A stretch of DNA of 37,787 nucleotides from an uncultured bacterium (GCA_903866395.1 CAIPNM010000457.1:1-37787); one strand, 5' to 3'; shown: positions 24,950 to 34,572, numbered from the stretch's first letter. Numbers and translations are program-made. Notes: generated by a model not told the origin, from the letters alone.

Positions 24950-27900
24950 TCAGGCGCGCATCTCCACCAGCAGATCGCGCGCGGCCACCGTGTCGCCCGG
25001 ACGCACATTCACCGCCTTCACCAAGCCGTCGCGCTCGGCGCGAATCTGTGTCTCCATCTTCATTGCCTCGATCGAGACCAGAGGATCCCCCTGTTTGACC
25101 GCCTGCCCGGCTTTCACCGCGACCGTCACGATCATCCCCGGCATCGGTGCGGCCACCTGTGCGGGATTGGCTGCATCGGCCTGGGGACGCGCCTGCACGC
25201 GGCGCGCGCCACTGCGCTCGATGCGCATCGTTCGCGGCTGACCGTTCAGCTCGAAGAACACCTTCACGACCCCTTCTTCTTCAGCGGGTGCCGTACCGAG
25301 CAGGCGCACGATCAACGACTTGCCCGGGTCCAGGTCGATGTTGATTTCCTCCAACTCGGCCAGGCCGTAAAAATAGGTGGGTGAGGGCAACACGCTCAGG
25401 TCGCCATAGCGCTTTCGATACGCGGCAAAATCGGCGAACACCTTCGGATACATGAGCCACGAGGACAGTTCGAACTCGCTGATTGCGTGTCCGGCAATCT
25501 TGTGCACCTGCTCGCGCGCCGCATCCAGGTCGACCGGCGCGATCCGCTCGCCCGGCCGGAACGGTCTGGGCGGTTCAGCAACGATGGGCGTTGGGGTATC
25601 GCACTTCAACACCTTGCGAGAAATTTCACGCGGGAATCCATCGGGAGGAAAACCCAGTTCGCCCCGGAAAAGCGACACCACACTTTCGGGAAACGCGATC
25701 TCGCGCTCCGGGTCGAGTACATCGGCCACCGTCAGATCATTCACTGCCATGAAGAGCGCCATGTCGCCCACCACCTTGGAGGTGGGCGTCACTTTCACGA
25801 TGTCGCCAAACAGGCGATTGACCTCGGCGTAGCGCTCGGCCACTTCGGGCCAGCGATGTTCAAGCCCCAGCGCGCGCGCCTGCTCACGCAGGTTGGTGTA
25901 CTGACCGCCAGGCATTTCATGGCGATAAACATCGGAGGTGCCAGCGCGAATATCGGATTCGAAGGGCGCGTAGATCTTGCGTACACCCTCCCAGTAGTGG
26001 CTGAGCGACTGCAGCGACTCGCGATCAAGACCGCAATCACGCTCGCCACCTTCGAGCGCTGCAACGATCGCCCCGAGGTTGGGTTGCGAAGTAAGACCGC
26101 TCATCGCGTCAAAGGCCGCATCGACCGCATCGGCTCCAGCCTCGATCGCAGCCAGGACCGACGCCGTGCCAGCACCACTTGTGTCGTGGGTGTGAAAGTG
26201 CACCGGCAGTCCGGTTTCCTCGCGAAGCGCCCGTACCAGTTCGCGCGCTGCGCGCGGCCGGCACACGCCTGCCATGTCCTTGATGCCGAGCACATGCACA
26301 CCAGCCTGCTGCAGCCTGCGGCCGATGTCGAGGTAATACTTGAGGTCATACTTAAAACGTGCGCGATCGAACAGATCGGCCGTGTAGCAGATCGCACCCT
26401 CACAGAGCGCGCCGCTCTCGAGCACGGCATCGATCGCCACCCGCATGTTGTCCACCCAGTTGAGTGAATCGAATACCCGAAATACATCAATGCCACCGGC
26501 CGCCGCCTGCGCCACAAAATGGCGCACCACATTGTCGGCATAGTTGGTGTAACCCACCGCATTACTGCCGCGTAGCAGCATCTGCAGCAGCAGGTTGGGC
26601 ATGGCCTCGCGCAGCCCGGCGAGGCGTTCCCACGGGTCCTCATTCAGAAACCGCATGGCTACGTCGAAGGTGGCGCCCCCCCAGCACTCCACCGAAAACA
26701 ATTGCGGCAGCATGCGCGCGTAGTAAGGGGCGATGCGCAGCATATCGATTGACCGCATCCTCGTGGCGAAGAGCGATTGATGCGCATCGCGCATCGTGGT
26801 GTCGGTCATGAGCACGCGGCGGCTTGCCCGCATCCACTCGGCGAATTTGGTGGGCCCAAGCTGGCGCAGCAGCTGCCGCGAACCGGGCGGCGGCGGCACG
26901 CTGAGATCGATCCGCTGACCGGGTCTCGCCACCGGGTTGGCCAGCGCCAGCGAACCCGCCACCGAATACGCCGAGGCCTCCGGCGTGAGCGCACTGTTCC
27001 CCTGCGCGGCCCCTGCGGTCGCGGGCCAAACGCGCGGCATCGCGATTTGCAGATGCGACAGGTCGGGCCGGGCTCGGCCCTTGAGATCGGGGTGGCCGTT
27101 GACCGTCACCTCGCCGATGTAGCTGAGCAGTCGGGTCGCGCGATCGCGGCGCTTGCGGAAGGTGAACAGTTCGGGTGTGGTGTCAATGAACCGGGTGGTG
27201 ACCGTGCCCGCCGCGAACTTCGGGTGATTGATCACGTTTTCAACAAACTGCAGGTTGGTGGCAACGCCGCGGATCCGGAATTCGCGCAGGCCTCGGTCCA
27301 TGCGCCGGATCGCCTCGGTTGCACTGGGCGCCCATGCAGTCACCTTGACCAGCAGAGAATCGTAGTAGGGCGTGATCACCGCACCGGTGTAGGCTGTGCC
27401 GCCATCCAACCGCAGGCCGAAACCGGCTGCGCTCCGATACGCCTGGATTCGGCCATAGTCGGGCGTAAACCCGTTCTCGGGATCCTCGGTGGTCAGCCGG
27501 CATTGCAGTGCGTGGCCATTTAGCCGGATGTCTTCCTGCTTCGGGATCGGACAGTCGCTCCCGCCAATTCGCGCACCTTGCGCAATCGCGAGCTGCGACT
27601 TGACCACATCAATTCCGGTCACCATTTCGGTCACCGTATGCTCCACCTGAATACGCGGATTGACTTCGATGAAGTAGAAGCCGCCGGTATCGGCATCCAT
27701 CAGGAATTCGACTGTTCCCGCATTCACATAGCTCACGGCACGCGCGAGCTTAAGCGCCACCTCGCAAAGCGCCGCGCGGGTGGCCTCATCAAGATAAGGC
27801 GCAGGCGCACGCTCCACCACCTTCTGATTGCGTCGCTGCACCGAGCAGTCGCGCTCAAAGAGGTGCACCAGGTTGCCATGCTGGTCGCCAAATACCTGCA

Positions 27901-28540
27901 CCTCCACATGGCGCGCGTTACGCACAAGCTTTTCGAGATAGACCTCGTCGTTACCAAAGGCGGATCGCGCCTCGCGCCGCGCAACATCGAGCTGCGCGTC
28001 GAGATCGGCGGCCGACTCGATCACTCGCATACCGCGCCCGCCGCCGCCCCAGCTCGCCTTGAGCATGAGCGGGTAGCCGATCGATTCGGCAAGCTGCCGC
28101 GCCTCGGCGAGATCCTGCGGCAGGGGCCCGGTGGCGGGCATCACAGGCACCCCCGCGCGCTCCGCCGCCTCGCGGGCGGCAACTTTGTTGCCGAGCGTGG
28201 TCATGGCCTCCGGTGTCGGCCCCACAAACACGATGCCCGCCTTCGCACAGGCGCGGGCAAAGTCCGGATTTTCGGAAAGAAATCCGTAGCCCGGATGGAT
28301 CGCATCGACCTTCGCCTCGCGCGCGATCCGTATGATGTCTTCAATGTCCAGATACGCCTGCAGCGGCTTTCGTCCTTCGCCCACCCGATAGCTTTCGTCC
28401 GCCTTGAAACGATGCAGCGCAAACCGGTCTTCATGCGAATACACCGCCACGGTTCGCATTCCCATCTCGGCAGCGGCACGCATCACCCGAATGGCGATTT
28501 CAGAACGGTTGGCAACGAGAAGGGACTGAATACGGCGCAT
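24950..28540 (-). CDS. pyc: Pyruvate carboxylase, single-chain
   Basis: The 1196-residue biotin enzyme carboxylates pyruvate to oxaloacetate with ATP and bicarbonate. Domains in order: biotin carboxylase (1 to about 450; SLLVANRSEIAIRVMRA, SWGGGGRGMRV, FIEVNPRIQVEHTVTE), carboxyltransferase (about 570-840; DTTMRDAHQSLFATRMRS, ECWGGATFDVAMRFL, DMAGVCRPRAA), the conserved PYC linker domain, and a biotinyl domain ending with IEAMKMETQI, where Lys1161 carries biotin. Length is close to the usual 1150. ATG 28540 has GGAG six bases upstream and fits the family start; the open frame beyond it up to 28741 is antisense to the peptidase gene and is a composition artefact. Its start codon overlaps that of the divergent peptidase. 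It fits a gluconeogenic, acid-using lifestyle with fbp, glcB and sthA nearby. Confidence 0.97.
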   Translation of the reverse strand: MRRIQSLLVANRSEIAIRVMRAAAEMGMRTVAVYSHEDRFALHRFKADESYRVGEGRKPLQAYLDIEDIIRIAREAKVDAIHPGYGFLSENPDFARACAKAGIVFVGPTPEAMTTLGNKVAAREAAERAGVPVMPATGPLPQDLAEARQLAESIGYPLMLKASWGGGGRGMRVIESAADLDAQLDVARREARSAFGNDEVYLEKLVRNARHVEVQVFGDQHGNLVHLFERDCSVQRRNQKVVERAPAPYLDEATRAALCEVALKLARAVSYVNAGTVEFLMDADTGGFYFIEVNPRIQVEHTVTEMVTGIDVVKSQLAIAQGARIGGSDCPIPKQEDIRLNGHALQCRLTTEDPENGFTPDYGRIQAYRSAAGFGLRLDGGTAYTGAVITPYYDSLLVKVTAWAPSATEAIRRMDRGLREFRIRGVATNLQFVENVINHPKFAAGTVTTRFIDTTPELFTFRKRRDRATRLLSYIGEVTVNGHPDLKGRARPDLSHLQIAMPRVWPATAGAAQGNSALTPEASAYSVAGSLALANPVARPGQRIDLSVPPPPGSRQLLRQLGPTKFAEWMRASRRVLMTDTTMRDAHQSLFATRMRSIDMLRIAPYYARMLPQLFSVECWGGATFDVAMRFLNEDPWERLAGLREAMPNLLLQMLLRGSNAVGYTNYADNVVRHFVAQAAAGGIDVFRVFDSLNWVDNMRVAIDAVLESGALCEGAICYTADLFDRARFKYDLKYYLDIGRRLQQAGVHVLGIKDMAGVCRPRAARELVRALREETGLPVHFHTHDTSGAGTASVLAAIEAGADAVDAAFDAMSGLTSQPNLGAIVAALEGGERDCGLDRESLQSLSHYWEGVRKIYAPFESDIRAGTSDVYRHEMPGGQYTNLREQARALGLEHRWPEVAERYAEVNRLFGDIVKVTPTSKVVGDMALFMAVNDLTVADVLDPEREIAFPESVVSLFRGELGFPPDGFPREISRKVLKCDTPTPIVAEPPRPFRPGERIAPVDLDAAREQVHKIAGHAISEFELSSWLMYPKVFADFAAYRKRYGDLSVLPSPTYFYGLAELEEINIDLDPGKSLIVRLLGTAPAEEEGVVKVFFELNGQPRTMRIERSGARRVQARPQADAANPAQVAAPMPGMIVTVAVKAGQAVKQGDPLVSIEAMKMETQIRAERDGLVKAVNVRPGDTVAARDLLVEMRA

Positions 28541-30362
28541 GGCTGACTCCGGGGAAATCCGTTTGACGCACCGCAACATTACGCTTGAGGCGCACCCGCC
28601 GCAATCGCAACAACTGAGCCGGGGCCGCCTCGTCGCCCTCGCCCTCGCCCTCACCCTCGCCGCCACAGGCTGCGGCGGTGGTGGTGGCAGCGGCGGCACG
28701 ACGCCCTCGGTGCCTGCCCCCCCCAGCCCCACGCCGGTCATCGCCGGCTGCAGCCTCCTTTACCCGAGCGCAAGCCAGCCGACGCAGGCCGGGGCCGTTG
28801 ATCCGCTTCTGGCCGCACAGTGGCATCTTCAACCGGCCGACCCACTCGCCGGCACCATGGGCCTGGGCGCGACAATCGCCTGGGCCAAGGCTCAGGGCCG
28901 CGGCGTTCGCGTGGCGGTCATTGACGGACCGGTTGAAACGCTGCACGGCGATCTGTCGCCCAACGCGGTCATAGGCGGCTCGTTCGACTACCGGCTGGGA
29001 AGCGCCACCGCTCCCCTCCCCTGCACATCCCAAGAGGCGCATGGCACGGCGGTCGCGGGCATCCTCGCGGCCGCGCGCAGCAACGGCCTGGCCGGTGCTG
29101 GCGTGGCGCCCCAGGCAAGTGTTGTCGCCTACAACGCGATCGAGGCCGGGGCACGCGCCGAGCTCACGCTCCAGCGCATCGCCAACGCGCTCGGCCGGGA
29201 TGCGGCCAACCAGGTCTACAACCTCAGCTGGGGATCCGATGACGACGGCGCGCTACATCCCGCCGACGCCACTGTCGCTGCGGCCATCGCTCAGGGCGTA
29301 CGCCAGGGCCGCGGCGGACTGGGCGCGATCTATGTGTTTGCCTCAGGCAACGGCGGCTGCCAGACCGTCAACGGCCGCGCCGACGCTGATCCGCTCGACC
29401 CCACCCGCTGCCAATACCGCGACATGACGGGCTTTGACGGGCATCTGAACCTGCCGGGCACTTTCACAGCCTGCGCGGTCGACCGCGAGGGGCGGCTGCC
29501 CCGATGGGCCGAGGAAGGCGAAAATCTGCTGGTCTGCGGACTCTCGGGCGACGGCGCCCAGGGCATCACCACGCTTGCTCCGGGCAATCGCACCCGCACT
29601 GACTTTGGCGGCGCATCCGCGGCCGCGCCCATGGTGTCGGGCGCCATCGCGTTGATGCTGGAGGCAAGACCCACGCTCAGCTGGCGGGACATTCGCCTGA
29701 TTCTTGCCGAGACCGCTCGCGAAAACCAGCCAGATGACCCTTCGTGGGCAGCGACCGCCCTCGACCGATGGCCGGCGCAGTGGCTAGGGGGGCAGCCGGT
29801 TCGGAAGCGTTTCAGCCGACGCTTCGGCTTCGGCGTGGTCGATGCGGCCGCTGCAGTAGAGCGGGCGCTCACTTTCCAACCTCCGCTCGGGGCAGAAGTT
29901 GGGCCAGGCACCGCCGTCAGGACCTGCGAAAAAACCCGCTCCCCAGGCATCACTTTGTCGGACCCCGGCAACACCCTCTTCTGGCAGTCCGACACGCTTC
30001 GTTTTGATGGCAGCGACCCGGCGGATACCGACTGCCCGGACCGCATCGAGTGGGTTGAGGTGATGTTTTCAGCCACCCATCCGTATGCCGCCGACCTGCA
30101 GATCGAACTCATCAGCCCAGACGGGCGGGTGAGCCGGCTTGCCGACTCGCGCGTCTGCGGGGGCGTTGGCAAGGGCGGGGCATCCGGCGGGCCAGACCGC
30201 TGCGGGGCTTACGCTGGATGGCGCTTTCTCGCCAATCGTCATCTGGGCGAGTCGCCGCGGGGCGACTCAGGACAGGGGAATTGGACACTCCGCGTGGCCG
30301 ATGCCGTGGTCGGCGACATCGGTACCTGGCAAAGCTGGACGCTACGCCTCTCGGGTCGTTGA
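28539..30362 (+). CDS. S8 (subtilisin-like) serine peptidase lipoprotein with C-terminal P domain
   Basis: The 607-residue protein has a signal with hydrophobic core LVALALALTLAATGC, giving a probable lipid-modified Cys45, then a Gly/Pro-rich tether. The subtilisin domain (about 110-445) has Asp129 (VAVIDG), His168 (EAHGTAVAGI), oxyanion Asn271 (FASGNGG) and Ser360 (GGASAAAPMVSGA). Residues about 468-605 form a proprotein convertase P domain (HPYAADLQIELISPDGR, GNWTLRVADAVVGDIG). Many cysteines suggest disulfides, consistent with an outer-membrane or surface location. Possible starts are ATG 28539, which overlaps the pyc start codon and lacks a ribosome-binding site, and TTG 28563, with GGGGA nearby. 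Similar architecture occurs in the S8 lipoproteins and autotransporter-like proteases of betaproteobacteria, but there is no autotransporter barrel. The target is unknown. Confidence 0.9.
   Translation: MADSGEIRLTHRNITLEAHPPQSQQLSRGRLVALALALTLAATGCGGGGGSGGTTPSVPAPPSPTPVIAGCSLLYPSASQPTQAGAVDPLLAAQWHLQPADPLAGTMGLGATIAWAKAQGRGVRVAVIDGPVETLHGDLSPNAVIGGSFDYRLGSATAPLPCTSQEAHGTAVAGILAAARSNGLAGAGVAPQASVVAYNAIEAGARAELTLQRIANALGRDAANQVYNLSWGSDDDGALHPADATVAAAIAQGVRQGRGGLGAIYVFASGNGGCQTVNGRADADPLDPTRCQYRDMTGFDGHLNLPGTFTACAVDREGRLPRWAEEGENLLVCGLSGDGAQGITTLAPGNRTRTDFGGASAAAPMVSGAIALMLEARPTLSWRDIRLILAETARENQPDDPSWAATALDRWPAQWLGGQPVRKRFSRRFGFGVVDAAAAVERALTFQPPLGAEVGPGTAVRTCEKTRSPGITLSDPGNTLFWQSDTLRFDGSDPADTDCPDRIEWVEVMFSATHPYAADLQIELISPDGRVSRLADSRVCGGVGKGGASGGPDRCGAYAGWRFLANRHLGESPRGDSGQGNWTLRVADAVVGDIGTWQSWTLRLSGR
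28635..28658 (+). repeat. Hexanucleotide repeat in the peptidase signal peptide
   Basis: Three exact copies of GCCCTC and a fourth with one change (ACCCTC) lie in frame and encode the ALALAL-TL hydrophobic core of the signal peptide. Gain or loss of a unit would change the core by two residues without a frameshift. Confidence 0.6.
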
Positions 30363-30378
30363 CTCACCGGTCATTGAC

Positions 30379-30418
30379 GGGCGCTGCGCCCAACGCGCTC
30401 TGCGCTGGCGCAGAGCGC
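30379..30418. terminator. Double hairpin between convergent peptidase and transhydrogenase genes
   Basis: Two GC-rich inverted repeats lie in the 71-bp gap: GGGCGC-t-GCGCCC (30379-30391) and an 11-bp perfect pair GCGCTCTGCGC / GCGCAGAGCGC (30395-30405 and 30408-30418). Neither is followed by a U-tract, so this is a possible bidirectional transcript end or RNA-stabilising element and not a textbook terminator. The 13-mer GGCGCAGAGCGCA also occurs at the end of glcB. Confidence 0.4.
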
Positions 30419-30433
30419 AGCGAGCCGTAACGC

Positions 30434-31891
30434 TCACACGGTCAGACGATTCAGACCGTCCAACGCGGCCGTCTTGTAACACTCGGCGAGCGTCGGAAAA
30501 TTGAAGACCGCATCGGCCAGATAGTCGATGGTGCCGTTGTGCGCCATCAGCGTCTGGCCGATATGGATCAGTTCACTTGCGCCTTCGCCCATGATGTGCA
30601 CGCCCAGCAGCTTTCGGTCCTCCGGGCTGAACAGAATCTTCAACATCCCGGTCCGGTCGCCAATAATCTGGCCTCGAGAAATCTCCCGGTAATGCGCCTT
30701 GCCGATTTCATAGGGAATCCCGGCAGCGGTGAGTTCATCCTCGTTCTTACCGATGGTTGAAATCTCGGGAACGGTATAGATGCCATAGGGAAACAGCCCG
30801 ATACCGCCCTCGTGCTCCTCGCGCAGGCCAAACGCATGCCGGGCAGCAGCGCGGCCCTGTTCATAGGAGGTCGAAGCGAGCGAAGGAAAGCCGATGACAT
30901 CACCCACCGCATAGATGTGCGGAACATTGCTCTGAAAGTGCTGGTTGACCGGGATGCGGCAGCGCGAGTCCACCTCCACCCCGGCGCGGTCCAGCGCGAG
31001 TCGAGTGGTGGCACCGCTTCGCCCGATTGAGTAGAGAGCCGCTTCCGCATGCAGCACCTTGCCGCTTCCCAACCGGACTTCAACCGGCTTGCTGACCCCC
31101 TCGAGCATATGAATTTCAGCAACCTCTTCGCCCAGACGCATGGTGACGTTGCTCTGTTGCGCAACATAGGTGAGCGCAGCGGAAATCTCATGGTCTAGAA
31201 AGGGCAGCAGCACCGGGCGCTTGTCAACGATGGTGACCCGCACCCCCAGCGCAGCGAACATGGTTGCGTATTCAACGCCCACCACACCTGCCCCCACCAC
31301 GATGATTGAGCGCGGCAGAAACTCAAGCCCCAGCACATCATCACTGGTAAAGACCCGCTGGCCGTCGAACGGGATATGAGGATCTCGTGAGGCTTCGGTG
31401 CCACAGGCGATCACCACCCGCTCGGTGGTGATCTGGCGCCGCCCGTGGCCACTGGCCGAGGACAGCTCAAGCGTGTGTGCGTCAATAAAACTCGCGGTGG
31501 ACTCGATCAGCTCCACGCGATTGCGCGTCATCTGGTTGCGGATCACATCGATCTCGGATCGCACCACCTGCTGGACCCGGTAGAGCAGATCATCAATCGC
31601 AATGTCCTGCTTCACCCGATAAGATGAACCGTAAATGCCGCGCTCGCGATAGCCGGACAGATGCAGCACCGCCTCGCGAAAGGTCTTCGACGGAATGGTG
31701 CCGGTGTTCACGCAGACCCCGCCAACTGTCCGGGCCCGCTCGATCACCGCCACCCGCTTACCGAGTTTGGCAGCCTGAATGGCCGCCCGCTGTCCCGATG
31801 GGCCGGAACCGATCACGACCATCTGATAATCGAACGGAGAGTCTGAGCCCTGCCCGCTGCGCCCCGCCCGTCCAGCCGATGCTGTCGCCAT
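30434..31891 (-). CDS. sthA: Si-specific soluble NAD(P)+ transhydrogenase
   Basis: Starting at ATG 31891 the product has 485 residues. It is a pyridine nucleotide-disulfide oxidoreductase-fold flavoprotein: FAD motif VIGSGPSGQRAAIQAAKLG, a second Rossmann motif VVGAGVVGVEYATMFAALG, and a C-terminal dimerisation domain (GVHIMGEGASELIHIGQTLM). The usual redox disulfide CxxxxC is replaced by CVNTGTIPSKT, with only one Cys, as expected for soluble transhydrogenases. The enzyme moves hydride between NADPH and NAD+ and lets cells dispose of excess NADPH. The open frame extends to 31996, but ATG 31891 is preceded by a G-run and matches family length better. It is divergent from the HDAC-family gene. 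Confidence 0.95.
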   Translation of the reverse strand: MATASAGRAGRSGQGSDSPFDYQMVVIGSGPSGQRAAIQAAKLGKRVAVIERARTVGGVCVNTGTIPSKTFREAVLHLSGYRERGIYGSSYRVKQDIAIDDLLYRVQQVVRSEIDVIRNQMTRNRVELIESTASFIDAHTLELSSASGHGRRQITTERVVIACGTEASRDPHIPFDGQRVFTSDDVLGLEFLPRSIIVVGAGVVGVEYATMFAALGVRVTIVDKRPVLLPFLDHEISAALTYVAQQSNVTMRLGEEVAEIHMLEGVSKPVEVRLGSGKVLHAEAALYSIGRSGATTRLALDRAGVEVDSRCRIPVNQHFQSNVPHIYAVGDVIGFPSLASTSYEQGRAAARHAFGLREEHEGGIGLFPYGIYTVPEISTIGKNEDELTAAGIPYEIGKAHYREISRGQIIGDRTGMLKILFSPEDRKLLGVHIMGEGASELIHIGQTLMAHNGTIDYLADAVFNFPTLAECYKTAALDGLNRLTV

Positions 31892-31998
31892 GTCGCCCCC
31901 CCGTGTCAAGGTCTGCCAGCGGCGGATCATAGGCATGCGGTTTCGCGCTTGTAAACTGCCCACACCTGCGAGTCCCGCCGCTGCCTGCTGAAACAACG

Positions 31999-32922
31999 AT
32001 GAAATTCGCCTACATCACGCACCCCGACTGCGTCCGCCATGAGATGGGGCCGCACCACCCTGAGTGCCCGGATCGGGTCACGGTCATTCACGACCGGTTG
32101 CGCGCATCGGGCCTACTCGATTTCGCAGCTACCTACGAAGCGCCCGCCGCCACTTTCGAGCAACTCGATCGAGCGCACTCCCACGCGCACGTACTCGAGG
32201 TGCAGGCGCTCGCCCCTCAACAGGGCTATGCCGCCATCGACCCCGACACCAGCATGAATCCGTACACCTGGAACGCGGCGCGGCGCGCGGCGGGCGCAGC
32301 CGTCCTCGCCACCGAGCTGGTGCATTCGGGTAGCGCCACGCGCGTGTTCTGTAACGTGCGCCCGCCCGGACACCATGCCACCCGATCAGCCGCCATGGGC
32401 TTCTGCTTTTTCAACAATGTCGCGGTGGGTATGCGGCACGCACTCGATGCGCTCTCCGTTGCCCGCGTCGCACTGATTGATTTCGATGTGCATCACGGCA
32501 ACGGCAGCGAAGACATCGTGGCGGGCGACGATCGCATCCTGATGCTGTCCACCTTCCAGTCACCGCTCTACCCCTACAGTGGCGACGCGCCCAGCGCCGA
32601 CAATCTGGTGAACGTGGCGCTCCCCCCCTACAGCGATGGAGCGGCGCTGCGCGCAGCGGTGCTCGAGCGGTGGCTACCGGCACTGAACGATTTTCAACCG
32701 CAGATGCTGTTCATTTCCGCGGGGTTCGACGCCCATGTGGAAGATGACATCAGTCAGCTGCGCTGGCGTGATGACGATTACGCGTGGGTCACCCGCGAGC
32801 TGGTCACGGTGGCGAGCCGTCACGCGCAGGGACGTATCGTCTCGATGCTCGAAGGCGGCTACGCAATCGGAGCCCTCGCAAGATCGGTGGAGCGGCACGT
32901 TCGCGAGCTGATGGAAATCTAG
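31999..32922 (+). CDS. Histone deacetylase family protein (zinc deacylase)
   Basis: The 307-residue protein has all the class I/II-type HDAC motifs: HHPECPDR near the start (19-26), RPPGHHA (121-127, His125-His126), DFDVHHGNG (161-169) and SAGFDAH (240-246). The zinc ligands would be Asp163, His165 and Asp244. Bacterial members act on acetylpolyamines, acetoin-pathway acetyl-lysines or other acylated amines; it has no signal peptide, so it works in the cytoplasm. It is followed after 29 bp by a GNAT acetyltransferase on the same strand, which suggests an acetylation/deacetylation pair. The ribosome-binding site is weak. It is divergent from sthA. Confidence 0.94.
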   Translation: MKFAYITHPDCVRHEMGPHHPECPDRVTVIHDRLRASGLLDFAATYEAPAATFEQLDRAHSHAHVLEVQALAPQQGYAAIDPDTSMNPYTWNAARRAAGAAVLATELVHSGSATRVFCNVRPPGHHATRSAAMGFCFFNNVAVGMRHALDALSVARVALIDFDVHHGNGSEDIVAGDDRILMLSTFQSPLYPYSGDAPSADNLVNVALPPYSDGAALRAAVLERWLPALNDFQPQMLFISAGFDAHVEDDISQLRWRDDDYAWVTRELVTVASRHAQGRIVSMLEGGYAIGALARSVERHVRELMEI

Positions 32923-32951
32923 CCATCGAGGCACCCGTCAGCACTGTCATC

Positions 32952-33545
32952 ATGGCCCGCGTTCCGACCCTCAATCAACCGGTTGGCAGCCCGCACTTGC
33001 CGCGAATCGTGCAGTTGCGCGATGGGCGTTCATGCCTTATTCGGCTGATCGAAGCGGCCGATGCGGATCGTCTGCAGCAATTTGTCCGCGGCCTCTCGGA
33101 GGCCTCAGCGCAGCAGCGCTTTTTCGGTTCGGTTCACGAGCTGAGCGCAGCGCAGCTCAAGCGCTTTACTGCGAGCCCCGACCCCATGGATTTCGCTGTG
33201 ATCGCGCAAGCCCTCCACACCGGCGTTGATCCAACGCTCGAACCCCTCACGGGCACCGCACGCTGTCTTCGCACACGCCCAGGTGTCGCAGGGAGCGAAC
33301 CAGCGGGTCAGGCGCCCGAAGTTGAATTTGCGGTCACGATCGCCGATGCCTGGCAGGACGTGGGGCTGGGCAGACTGTTGCTGGGCGAGCTGATCGCACT
33401 CGCAAGCGCACGCGGCGTTGCCGCCCTGGTGGGCGAAGCGCTGAGCGAGAACACCCGCATGCTCGAGCTTGTGCGGCAGCTTGGCTTCACGGTGCGGTCC
33501 GATCCATCGGACGCGCGCACAACGCTACTGCGTCTGCAGCTCTAA
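32952..33545 (+). CDS. GNAT family N-acetyltransferase, Pat-like
   Basis: The 197-residue protein begins after a short leader with VQLRDGRSCLIRLIEAADAD and LSEASAQQRFFG. This resembles the acetyltransferase domain of Pat-type protein lysine acetyltransferases (DG...IRxIxxxD, then LSxxSxxxRFF). The acetyl-CoA loop is DAWQDVGLGRLLLGEL, a Q/RxxGxG/A variant, followed by VGEALSENTRMLELVRQLGF. It lacks the large acyl-CoA-synthetase-like domain of full-length Pat. ATG 32952 is the best start, although no good ribosome-binding site precedes it (GAGG is 20 bases away); the frame is open further upstream inside the deacylase gene. Substrates are unknown, but pairing with the HDAC-family gene is suggestive. 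Confidence 0.88.
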   Translation: MARVPTLNQPVGSPHLPRIVQLRDGRSCLIRLIEAADADRLQQFVRGLSEASAQQRFFGSVHELSAAQLKRFTASPDPMDFAVIAQALHTGVDPTLEPLTGTARCLRTRPGVAGSEPAGQAPEVEFAVTIADAWQDVGLGRLLLGELIALASARGVAALVGEALSENTRMLELVRQLGFTVRSDPSDARTTLLRLQL

Positions 33546-33561
33546 CGCGCCCACTGCCCGG

Positions 33562-34572
33562 TCAGGCACCCTGGTGATACCGGGTGACGCGCTCGACCTC
33601 CTCGCGTGAGCCCAGAATCACCGACACCCGCTCATGCAGTTTCGCCGGCACGATGTCCAAAATGGGCTGCAGTCCATTGGTGGCTGCGCCCCCCGCCTGC
33701 TCGATCAGGAGCGCCATGGGGTTGGCTTCGTACATGAGCCGAAGCTTTCCCGGCTTGTCGGGCTCGCGCCGATCGCGCGGATACATGAAAATGCCGCCCC
33801 GCGTCATGATGCGATGCACATCCGCCACCATCGATGCAATCCAGCGCATGTTGAAATCCTGCGCGCGCACGCCCTCACGGCCCGCGAGCAGTTCATCGAT
33901 GTAGCGCTTTACCGGCGGCTCCCAGTGCCGCGCGTTGGAGGCGTTGATCGCGAACTCTCGGGTTTGCGCCGGCACCTGGATACGATCGCGTACCAGCCAC
34001 CACGTGCCCGATTCGCGGTCAAGCGTAAACGAGGCCACACCGTGACCCACCGTCAGCACCATGACCGTGGAGGGCCCGTACACCACGTAGCCCGCGGCCA
34101 CCTGCCGGCGCCCAGGCTGAAGAAAGGCCTCGGCATTCACAACGCCCACCTGCGCCGAATCCGGTGCAGGCAACACCGAAAAAATGGTGCCGATCGAAAC
34201 ATTCACATCGATGTTGGACGAACCATCCAGGGGATCAAACAGCAACAGATAGGGGCCGCGCGGTTCGCCATCGGGAATGGGCCAGGGATCATCCATTTCC
34301 TCGGAAGCCATGGCAGCCAGCGCGCCCCCCCAAGCGTTAGCCGCCAGCATCCGGTCATTGGCAATGACATCAAGCTTTTGCTGCGTCTCGCCCTGCACGT
34401 TGGCGCTACCCGCGGACCCAAGCACATCGCCCAGCGCCCCGCGCGCAATGCTGGCAGCAATGCCGGCACAGGCCTGAGCACAGGTTTCGAGCACGCGGCG
34501 AAGCGCCTCGGGGGCGAGCGACGTCTGTCGATCGCACTGAATCAGATACTGGCTGAGGGTGACACGCTCCAT
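33562..34572 (-). CDS. fbp: Class 1 fructose-1,6-bisphosphatase
   Basis: The 336-residue enzyme hydrolyses fructose 1,6-bisphosphate to fructose 6-phosphate, the committed step of gluconeogenesis. Metal-binding motifs are ASEEMDDP (Glu91, Glu92) and [20 protein letters not shown] (110-129). The substrate-binding and C-terminal parts include [37 protein letters not shown] and [12 protein letters not shown], all typical of class 1. ATG 34572 has GGAG five bases upstream and matches family length; an open frame to 34818 overlaps pepN and is not supported. It lies 58 bp downstream of pepN on the same strand and probably shares its transcript. It converges with the GNAT gene. Confidence 0.97.
   Translation of the reverse strand: MERVTLSQYLIQCDRQTSLAPEALRRVLETCAQACAGIAASIARGALGDVLGSAGSANVQGETQQKLDVIANDRMLAANAWGGALAAMASEEMDDPWPIPDGEPRGPYLLLFDPLDGSSNIDVNVSIGTIFSVLPAPDSAQVGVVNAEAFLQPGRRQVAAGYVVYGPSTVMVLTVGHGVASFTLDRESGTWWLVRDRIQVPAQTREFAINASNARHWEPPVKRYIDELLAGREGVRAQDFNMRWIASMVADVHRIMTRGGIFMYPRDRREPDKPGKLRLMYEANPMALLIEQAGGAATNGLQPILDIVPAKLHERVSVILGSREEVERVTRYHQGA

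Noticed and set aside
31904-31913. TTGACA on the minus strand before sthA as a -35 element
   Set aside because: It is only about 15 bp upstream of the chosen ATG, leaving no room for a -10 and a leader.
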